From Mytilisepta virgata (lineage: Eukaryota; Mollusca; Bivalvia; Mytilida; Mytilidae), in contig CM051521.1 of NCBI GenBank assembly GCA_028015205.1, positions 124,628,614 to 124,692,613 of the forward strand: a stretch of 64,000 bases of DNA, read 5' to 3'. The first letter of the stretch is position 1. Every line of letters starts with the position of its first letter. The position numbers were made by a program, and so were the translations under genes. Positions 43,059-54,300 of this stretch are shown here, in pieces. The notes under the pieces were generated by a model. The model was not told the origin of the DNA and ran no database searches. It saw only the letters and a program-made list of their open reading frames with translations.

Positions 43059-46000
43059 TTTCTTCTTCATTTGTTTTATTTATTTACCTATTCTGAATTT
43101 TTACATGAGTATTGTTAAAAAGTAAAAAGGCAATTATTTGGAGATCAATACTTTTAAATAAAAATACATCTAACTACACATGCTCGTCATGCTCTTCAAA
43201 AAACACATATATTCATACAAAACTACAAAAATCCATTAAGATTTCTAACAAATATTAATTGTCCTGAATCATTTAAATGTACAACATCTCTTAAATCTGA
43301 TGATGAAATATTTGACTGATCAATATATAAATGCCTACCCTTCTTACAAAGTTCTTTTATTACACCATTCAATTTTTTAATTCTCACGTTGATAACATCA
43401 TTTTTTGTGTAGATACATCCAGAGAAAATAAATGCAAATTTTTTTACCTTCTGCAACTCAGAGACAAGATGAAAAATAGTCTTTAAATCTCTCACAGCAT
43501 TTTGTAGTTGAACTGTTTCAGGCTTTGCATATTTATTAACATTGTTTGTTCCACAGTGGAAGATAACCACAAAACTTGTTGAATGCTTGAAAAATTCTTC
43601 TAACGAAAAATAGCAATCTAGAATTTTACCTCCGCTGATTGAGATAACATGAACATTTTTTTGTGCAGTGTTAACAAAATTAACTATGGAGTCACCTATC
43701 AATAAAACTGGAACAGATTTTTTATGAAGTAAGCTATAATTTTCAATTTTTTTATTATCTCCATCAAAGGAAAAATTTGCAGCAAGCAGATCCCATTGCA
43801 AGCCCTTCTTATCACAAAGAAAACCCTTTTTTGAGGGGTAACGCAAAACACCGGTATCCCCTGTAAATCCGATAGGGACGACCTGATGGGCCTGTGCTAA
43901 AACTGTAGGAAACCAGGACTGAACAGGTGTAAAGTCTGGAAAAACCAAAGTGCAATTAATTCTTTCCTGTAAAATAAAATTTACTACAATGGGAATCAAA
44001 CAGAAAGGAGGAAATGCGTAGTATTTTTCCCCTTCCTTATATTCTTGCGCAAAGGCGTCCACTCCCGATGAAGCGGGTGTAGGAAAAGGTGTAAAATGAG
44101 GTAAAGAGTTACCATCTTCATCTAACATTGCATTACTATCAATAGAAAACATATCCACTGTATGTGGGCCAAACAAATACTGTAAATACCACCACGTTCG
44201 CTTAGTAATTGATGCATCTGACTTTGATAAACTTCTGGAGGGTCCGTCAGACGGATTTTCAGATGTATGAACGTAAGAGACTGACAGATTAATATTCAAA
44301 TTAAATGTCAAATGAAAAATGTCTTTCAAAATTTTGTTCAATTCATCGTTTTTAGAATACTGGTTATTCCAAGCGAAAACAAGGGCCTTGTTATCTACTC
44401 TAGCATTGATTCTTGAATTTTTAATCTTGTCACCTAATGACATAATAGCATTCTTCAAGGCTAAGGCTTCTTTTATCATTATGTGTTCACCCTTTATTTC
44501 ATCACTCCAGTAATCTGAAAATGTTTGAGTTCGCCCATTACTGATAAATGATACGCCCCATTTAAAATCGGAAGCATCAGAAAAAAGAGACAAAACATGA
44601 TGTCTTTCTGCCATCCAAGGGAGCGGCTCTTTCCAATTATCTAAAAATTTCCAATGACTAACTTCTTCCTTAAGATTTGAGTCAATTTGAATTGACATTG
44701 AGCTTTTAGCAGCTTTAGATATGGCCCTGTTACAAACTGCCGTATAAAGTTTTGCCCCTGGGATAGCTAAAGACATCGAGATGCACATGCCAGTAAATCT
44801 TTGAATCAATGAAATTGGACATGAAGTACATTTTAAAATTGTTTCCCTTAACATTGCAAATTTCTGTTTTCTTTGTTCTGTAATAAAAAATGACATAGAA
44901 ATAGTATCGATAATCATACCTAAAAATGTTAATGACTGCTTTGGCATGAAGCTAGATTTGTCTATGTTCAAAAAATACCCCAAACTGACAAAAAATTTAA
45001 CAGCATATCTTATGGCAATATGTGATCTCATTAAAGGGTTATCAAGGTCACCAGAGAGATTACCATGAAACTCTTCAATTAATCTGTCATCAATATATAA
45101 TAAACAAGAAATAGACTTTCGTCTAAGAAATGAAATTCCCTGTAAATTTAGCGTATGGTATACAAAAGCTGAGTTTTTCCAACCAAATGGGAGAGTATTA
45201 CAACAGAAATAATACCCTCCCCACTCAAACCCAAGTAAATGTCTTGAAGATTCAGTAACGAATACATTGTCATATCCAGATTTGTCGTCTAACTTAGTCA
45301 AAAATGAGCCCTTTCCCACAGTTTTTGGAACATCCATTAAAGTGTCAAGATTAAAAGGTGTATCCTTCATGAATGAGTTGAGATACATCAGGTTAATGCA
45401 CAACCGAGGTTTTGTAGGTTCTATAGTAATCGGTGATACGATATGCGGCGGTCGTGTTTCTCCAACTTTTCCCAATAATGTAATAGCTCCAGATTGTAAA
45501 CGAGAAGTTATTTCATCGTTAATGAAATCAACGTGGTCTTGACAGTTTGCTGCATTGCTGAAATGCCGTGGTGGTGGATAAGCATCATCATATTGTACAC
45601 CCCAAAACGTGCCTTTAAATGGCTGCATAAAATCATGAATGTCTACATAATTATTAACCCACTTTAACACTTCATTATTGCTTTGCTCGATTATCTTACA
45701 CCACAAATCAGAATTATTATGAATACTACCCGCAATGAAATGACATGGATCGGGGAAAACCATTTCTTCTTCTAGATTAAAGTCTAAAACATCTCTTTCA
45801 GGATCAAACACTAAATCACCAGTTTTAATAATTTCTTTGTTCATATTTACATGCTCGGTTCTACTGCTCCGTTTTACAACATCATACGGTTTGAAGGTGT
45901 CACAAAATTCCCATACACGTGGCTTAAAAGGACAGTGCTCATCTTCAGCCTACAAAATTTATAAAACTGTTACTTTCTTGGGCAATCTACCCTAAAATGA

Positions 46001-48322
46001 CTAACATCTCCACACTTAAAACAACCGGAATAGTTCTGGGGTATTTTCCTAGCAGCAGTAGGCCTCCTAACATTTACATTACGATATGGCGAGACAGCTT
46101 GGACCGAGCGTGCAGGTTGCATAAAGGATTGTGCCAATTGTAACATGTTAACAAACTGCTGCATCTGATCATTCTCTGTTTTTTTCTGATTTGATGTAGT
46201 TTGATTACTATGTTGACTTTCATCTGAGACCTTTTCTTTGTCACTACCATGAACTTTTAGGAATTTTTGCTCTTTCTCATATATCTTTGTTTCAGCGGGA
46301 GACGACAGTAACGAGGTGACCAGAAAACCAATTCTATCATGATTTTTATGACACAAAAATCTCTGTAATACCATGGAGTACAACTCCCTATTACTATCAT
46401 TTACTCTTCTAGCTACTTCGTCCAAGTGCATAAGTTTAAGCTGAAGGGTATCCACGTTAATTTCAGAGGAACGTGCTGCATATTCTTTGACCTCTCGAAG
46501 GGCTTGGGCAACCACATCAACATTCAAACTTTTTTTCAGGTTTTCTATCTCCAACAACAGATCTTGATTCTGTAATGGGATAAATATTACCAAAATCAGT
46601 CAACAATTTTCCTCAAATTTTGAATTTGATTTATATTTTCAAGCACATTAGGGGGAAGGTTTTCACTCATATTGGATAATGCCTTTGCAGATGTTATCTT
46701 GTCACATAACGCGTTAGGAGCAGTGTAATGATTTAACATAACGTCCGATTTCCAGCCTACATGCGACTTAATTAATTCATTACTGATTCCTAACCAAGTT
46801 AATGTTAAAGCACACCCACTTCTAGTACTATGTGGAGTTTCACCATCCCACAAATCAAGATCTTTTAAATACAACTTTAATCTCGCATTAGCTGCTGATG
46901 ATGAAAATGGTTCGTCGAAAACCTCATTTTGAGAAGGGGCCAACGGACGAAAGAAATAACCACCTTTTAACATAATTTCATGTTTTTTGCAGAACATTAC
47001 ATATTTTTCAATCTCACGGTATGGGCAGATTTCTACATTATTCGACGGAAACACAAACGCTACTCTGGGGTCTCGAATATCTATGGTTTTCCCAGTTACC
47101 AGGCACAATATGATTCCTTCATTATTTGGTAACCATTTAATCTGATCCGTCAAGACTGATCCTAGATCCCCTGCGCGATCCCCCGTAAATGCAATCACTT
47201 TAAAGAAAGTCATGTCACGTATCAAAATGTATTGCTGAAAAGGCGTTAATCTATTATCCGATAACTTATAAGAAATGTACCGTGACAATAATATAAGTTT
47301 ATTGGAAAATAAAGGGACTGCCCTTTTAGGAGATGCCACAGCCAAAGATTGTTCTAATCTAATAGCAGACAAATATCGTTTTATTAACGGGGCAGCTGCT
47401 GGATTTCCTAGTCCTAACACATCGTTCCAATCACTCCCTCTGCCATGGTCCCTAAAGATTGCACGAATTTGGCCAATTAAGCTATCAACCGAACCAGCAG
47501 AGAGTCTACATGGGCACCCGCACTCAAACTTTCCCTTCTTCCCTTTATTCTCGCATTGTTTTATGTGAATTTGCGTTTTTCCGCTTGTATCTTTCACCAC
47601 TAAAAACCTACGTATATCCGATGGTAGAGCGTCATCTAATTTTCTTTTTGGATCTAAGTCTTGCAGAAAGTTCACAAGATTATAACGTAAACTATCTTTT
47701 TGCTTTGAATATTTTGTACTTTGAAGAAGAGATTCCAATTCTGATATTCTATCATTTATAATATCCGTAGTCTGGTCAAGCGAATTGTCACATGTAGACT
47801 GAAAATATTATAAATTATTATGAAATTCACGTGCAAAGTTAACCAACGGCGTAAATGTAATTATTGTAATTTTCTAAAGAAGAAAATAATGAAATGATCA
47901 ATATGCTAAAATTTAATAAATCGACTTCTCTAAAAATTATAATTTGTAAAAGTTTAGATTATGTACATATTAGATTATGTCGACACATTCATCCCTATGA
48001 GACACTTTACGGCAATAATTAATATGATTAAACATTTTAAATAACACTTAATTGATTTCCGTTATAGCCTGATTCATTTAAAATCAAAGCCAGATTGACA
48101 TATTTCTCATAAATTTCTTTATACACCAGGTGTCTATTCTCTTACCCAACTTTTTTGACTTGTCATCAATATCACATGACTTGTAAACCAACACCAGTAA
48201 TTTGTCACCACATTAAACAATTTAACCATTTGTTCATAAGAACAAAATTGCCTAAACCACAGTTACTACCACTGTGACATATTCTTTACTTTTCATAGAC
48301 TTGAATAACTACTCAGTTGTCA

Positions 48323-48374
<52 letters not shown>

Positions 48375-51300
48375 ACCATTTGTTCGAGCTGGAACAAAAG
48401 TGCCTAAAAACCCCAGTTTTCCACTATGACTTCAAACAATTATGCATTATCACTATGCTACTACCATCAAGTCTATAGAATTTACGTCAGTTTCCAATAA
48501 TTTTAGCAATTTTGACCATTTGTTCAACAAGAACAAAAGTACCTAAACACCACAGTTCCTGTTCTGTAAGCATGCCCACTGTGGATTTCACCCAAAAGCA
48601 TTATAACTCAATTATTGAATTTAAAAGGCGCTCTGCATTTTTGAATCTATAGATTCACAGACACACCTGTTCAGGTTCTCCCTGATACCAAATAGCAAAA
48701 AAATGACTCGCTGACAACTACTCTATGTAACATATACATGTTTTAACCTTTATAATGCCATAAATTTGGAACCTGACGATGGTGACAAAAAATTTTTAAA
48801 ACTATACTAAACAAGCTTACCGAACAAGGCACATTTGGTTTTTCACTTTGTTTTTTATTCTTTTTCCTTGGAGGCTCTTGCTCCTCTAATCCATCTTCAT
48901 TTGCAATTTGTATCCCAATATGGGCAACCTTTACATAGTCTGATCTATCAAAATCCTTATTTATCATTTTCTTCAGCTCATCTATTTGGATCCCTAAACT
49001 CTTCTCAATTCTAAGTTTTAAAGTATCTACATCTATAGTTCTTAAATCCTCATTTTCCTTGAAGCTATTTAATTGATCATAATGTTCATCCGCATTAAAT
49101 CTCATAATCAGACTTAATATCATCTTTGGATTAAACTTTAAATCCCTTTCCAATAACATTTTGGCAATTAACAGATAACTCCGCGCGACTACTAAATTAT
49201 TAATATTTATCAACCTCTGATGATTACTGACCACTGCCTGTGAGCGAACTGACGGATTGCTTGGGATATCTTATCTCTATATAGTACATGTGTTAATCAT
49301 TTAGAATAGGTTGTAGAAGATAGTTGAAGATGACAACCAGATGATATATATAATGTTATACAGAACTGAATAATAACAAAGACGTATAACTAACATATAC
49401 ATCCTTGATAATAATTACAGAAAGATCAAGATAATCCTTCCTCCCACTTTTATCATAACCCCTCATGTGTATAACCACAGCATCTGAAATCTTAACTGTT
49501 TGCTCCAAGTTTTCATCAAGATCCTTTTTATTTCTGAACATGTAAAGTAAAACAAATTCTTATGAATGTAATCCAGGTAGTTGACTTGACACACCCGTAC
49601 AGATTTGTCTGATAGAATCAATATACAAAAGCAATGCATTGAGTTTAACACTCGGGTCACTAGCAACATCTTCTATAAAAAAAACATGTTTAGGGAGGAG
49701 GGGTGAAATTTTTACCATTTTCTATTTTGTACTGCTTTATATGTGTGTTGATATTTCAGGGTAAAATACTCATTAATATCATAAAATAGTGTTGTTGGTT
49801 TGAATTTAATGAGTGTGCATCAAAGATTATTCATGTCAAAATTGTAATGTGTATACAGACTGATGTTATATTACTGATATTAGAAAGTGTAGATATTTAA
49901 TAACATATGCTAAATATCAATACAGTGAGATAATTGTATATAAACAACATCATATACAAGATATGCATATTTTCATAGGAAAAAATTTACATTTTTTGTA
50001 TGTTTGAATATACAAAAGTCTTAAATACACATTAGGACCATAAAATTTGTTTATTATAGCAGAAATATTACATCATATGCATAAACTTGATGGTACTGTG
50101 CTAAATTTCTGTGCAGGATAGGAAACATTGATATTATCTGTTATTCAAATATCCTTAAGATAGATGTATGCATTTTATGTTGCAAATATGTGAATATTTA
50201 TGACATGTGGTAGGTTGGAATATAAACATGTGCTCTAGATGTTGGTCAGCCTCTATTATAAAATGTAAAGTCTGAATTTCTTTTGAAGATTGTACCACAT
50301 AGTGTACAAGTCAGGAGTCATATTATTTTCTAATCTAATAATATCTATGTTGAATTATAACAATGTACAGATGAGGATTACAATGACTGATTTATAGAAA
50401 TGAATGTGAATTTACTATTGCAAATTGTTGACAACAAACAACAATGAAAGATTAATGACTATCAAAATTTAAAAATTGATTTTAAAATCATTTCTATTTT
50501 TCCCACTTACATTTTTTCACTGTAACATCGCATCACCCTTTTAAATTTAAAGTTAACAAAGCTAACACAATTAATAAACAGGTTTGTACTTTTGGCATTA
50601 CAGTCTTACAGGAAGGCTACTATAAAGATATATATGCATTCTTTTACAGAATTTAAATGGAAGAGTGCCTCAGTACAATGGAGAACCAGAAAGATCACCA
50701 GTGCCTTATCACTTAATGAATGATATGAAGACTGCCAATTCTATAAGTCCGACCAATTCTAACAGAAACAGTGCTGCTAGTAGTGATTCAGGAAGAGGCT
50801 ATAGTACAGGGCATGGGGAACCTAGGGTAGGTAGTGATTCAGGGAGAGGTTACAGTACAGGGCATGGGGAACCTAGGGTAGGTAGTGATTCAGGAAGAGG
50901 CTACAGTACAGGGCATGGGGAACCTAGGGTAAGTAGTGATTCAGGGAGAGGCTACAGTACAGGGCATTGGGAACCTAGGGTAGGTAGTGATTCATCAAGA
51001 GGCTACAGTACAGGGCATGGAGAACCTAGGGTAGGTAGTGATTCATCAAGATGCTATAGTACAAGGCATGGAGAACCTAGGGTAGGTAGTGATTCATCAA
51101 GAGGCTAAAATATAGGTCATATTGAACCCATGGTAGGTATTGATTCATAGAGAGTTTAAAATGCAGGATATTTGCTACCTAGGGTATGTAGTGAATCAGG
51201 AAGAGTCAACAGTACAGGACATGGGGAACCCAGAAAAGGTCGAGATTCAGGAATCATCTATAGTACTGGAAATGGGGGAACACAGGAAGGTAGTGATTCA

Positions 51301-54300
51301 TTTAGATTCAAATAAAAAGCAGTATTTTCAAACACTGCATTTAACAAATGAAAAGTATACAGAAAACGCCAAAGGACACTCCTTAGGGTATACCTAATAG
51401 ATCCTAGGATAGAAAGGCAGAATATGGTAATCTAGAATATGTATTGATTCAGGAAAACCTACACCATAAGTCATGGTAGATAGTGATTCAGGAAAACCTA
51501 CAGCATCAGGTATGGTAGATAGTGATTCAGGAAAACCTACAGCATAAGGCAGGGTAGATAGTGATTCAGGAAAACCTACAGCATCAGGCATGGTAGATAG
51601 TGATTCAGGAAAACCTACAGCATAAGGCATGGTAGATAGTGATTCAGGAAAACCTACAGCATAAGGCATGGTTGATAGTGATTCAGGAAAACCTACAGCA
51701 TCAGGCATGGTAGATAGTGATTCAGGAAAACATACAGCATAAGGCATGGTAGATAGTGATTCAGGAAAACCTACAGCATCAGGTATGGTAGATAGTGATT
51801 CAGGAAAACCTACAGCATAAGGCAGGGTAGATAGTGATTCAGGAAAACCTACAGCATCAGGCATGGTAGATAGTGATTCAGGAAAACCTACAGCATAAGG
51901 CAGGGTAGATAGTGATTCAGGAAAACCTACAGCATAAGGCATGGAAGATAGTGGTTCAGGAAAACCTACAGCATAAGGCATGGTAGATAGTGATTCAGGA
52001 AAACCTACAGCATAAGGCAGGGTAGATAGTGATTCAGGAAAACCTACAGCATAAGGTATGGTAGATAGTGATTCAGGAAAACCTACAGCATCAGGTATGG
52101 TAGATAGTGATTCAGGAAAACCTACAGCATAAGGCATGGTAGATAGTGATTCAGGAAAACCTACAGCATAAGGTATGGTAGATAGTGATTCAGGAAAACC
52201 TACAGCATAAGGCAGGGTAGATAGTGGTTCAGGAAAACCTACAGCATAAGGCATGGTAGATAGTGATTCAGGAAAACATAGAGCATAAGGCATGGTTGAT
52301 AATGATTCAGGAAAACCTACAGCATAAGGCAGGGTAGATAGTGATTCAGGAAAACATACAGCATAAGGCATGGTAGATAGTGATTCAGGAAAACCTACAG
52401 CATAAGGCATGGTAGATAGTGATTCAGGAAAACCTACAGCATAAGGCATGGTTGATAGTGATTCAGGAAAACCTACAGCATTAGGCAGGGTAGATAGTGA
52501 TTCAGGAAAACCTACAGCATAAGGCATGGTAGATAGTGATTCAGGAAAACCTACAGCATAAGGCATGGTAGATAGTGATTCAGGAAAACTACAGCATCAG
52601 GTATGGTAGATAGTGATTCAGGAAAACCTACAGCATAAAGCAGGGTAGATAGTGATTCAGGAAAACCTACAGCATAAGGCATGGTTGATAGTGATTCAGG
52701 AAAACCTACAGCATAAAGCAGGGTAGATAGTGATTCAGGAAAACCTACAGCATAAGGCATGGTAGATAGTGATTCAGGAAAACCTTCAGCATAAGGCATG
52801 GTAGATAGTGATTTAGGGAGGACAACTCGGGAAATTCAAGCTATTCAGGAAGGATTGGGTGTATAGTTAGTTTAAAGTCATACAAGCTGTAATTTGTATA
52901 ATTTTTTTTCCAGTGCAGGAAAATAAAATTTAATATAAATAAATAGCACTGTAGTGTTTACCGGTAATTTGGTAGTATAAAAGCAATATAAAAATGATAG
53001 TAAACATCTAGAAAAGTGGAAAATATTGATAGTTTGTTGAATTAAAACAGGAAGCTATTGATACTGAGACAGTAATCTGACAGAACTATCTACTATTGGT
53101 AGGTATATATCATTGCTTGTTTGCTGTGATGGTACAAATCATTGAATCTAAAAATCAGATCTCTATTAATAGATAAAATGAATCATAGATGTCCTACTGA
53201 GTTCCATAGTAACTTTGAAGCACCTGTTTCTTCAAAAAGTCAAAAAACAAGCATTTCTATTTGATTGCAACTTTATTTCCAATAATATGATTATCTTATC
53301 TAATTATTTCATCCACCATAAAGCTCATCTTTGAACATGTCTTGTACAATAATTAATTCTGAGAGCTAAGAGGTATTCAACTTTGAATGCATTTCCTTGA
53401 AAAAGGTTGAATTCTCTGTTGTGCATGGATAATAACTTTTGTCTATGATAATCATAATCGTATAATTTTTATGAATATTTGGTAAGTTTTTAATTTTTTT
53501 TGCAGATAATTACATTAATTAATCTAAATATCTTAGTTCCAACCAATATTTTGTTGCAAATTTATCTTATCTAAACAAATAAGATTATTAACCTCTGATA
53601 GTACCGGTAATTAATTACTAAACTGCAAATGTTGGTTAATTTATACAAGGTTACATAGGCTTGTTTTGTTAGGATTAATTGTGCTGTATATATATAGAAT
53701 ATCAGACAACAGGACTGAAATAATCATTGTATCACACTGAGCCAGATAGGGTGAGATACAGATGGTGATTTCAGTCTCGACAGTTATTAAAGGAAATCCA
53801 AAAGACGTTATTTATCGGGATCGAAAAACCCACTGTGTGGCCACAAATACAAATAGATAAAGACAAGATCACTCAGAAACTGTAAGAACTAAAATATGTG
53901 GACAACACGAACCCCTTTAAAACAAGAAGGATAAACATTCCCTGATGACTGACTTTATTCTCTTTATTGGTAAGATGAGAGTATGATGTCACATTACCAT
54001 TGTCATCTTTAGGTAATCTCAGTCTGTGAGCTAATGCAAAGTGCATACAAAAAGGCAGTCAAAGAAACCTGTTATTGTCCATTTACTGGTTTCCTAACTT
54101 TGTACAGAAAATATTTACCAGAGACAGTTTTTTTCAACATCATCAATTTAGCCTAAAGAAAGCAGTTTTTTTCAATTTTCAAAATCATCTAGTTAGCCTA
54201 AAGTAATTGAGGGTATAGCAGCAGAGCATAAGAAAAATTTGAAAAAATGCAATAATTATTTTTTGTTCATATCAAAGTCGTTATCCATCTACCAACATTT

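Larger units (their letters stand above)
40318..49309 (-). mobile_element. Tyrosine-recombinase retrotransposon, Ngaro/PAT-like, with split direct repeats
   Basis: On the minus strand the order is A1 (49309-49231), leader exon, tyrosine recombinase, zinc-knuckle Gag, RT-RNase H-SGNH, B1 (41976-41906) joined to A2 (41908-41830), a ~1.44-kb spacer, and B2 (40388-40318). A1/A2 (79 bp) and B1/B2 (71 bp) look identical. The A1-body-B1A2-B2 arrangement is the split-direct-repeat form of Ngaro- and PAT-like elements, not the inverted-repeat form of DIRS1 (family knowledge). The ends and the A2-B1 junction share the trinucleotide TAG, and no longer target duplication is visible, as expected for insertion of a circle by a tyrosine recombinase. 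The three long frames have no internal stops and the repeat copies look identical, so the copy looks young and possibly intact. It is antisense to Caskin inside the longest intron. Confidence 0.88.

Noticed and set aside
40318..49309. DIRS1-type element with inverted terminal repeats, or an LTR retrotransposon
   Set aside because: The end repeats are direct and split (A1, B1A2, B2). There is no DDE integrase or aspartic protease motif, and a complete tyrosine recombinase is present.
51394..52799. Long minus-strand open frames encoding a [13 protein letters not shown] repeat
   Set aside because: The 39-bp unit is a multiple of three and lacks stops on that strand, so openness is a consequence of the minisatellite. 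There is no start context, domain or splice support.
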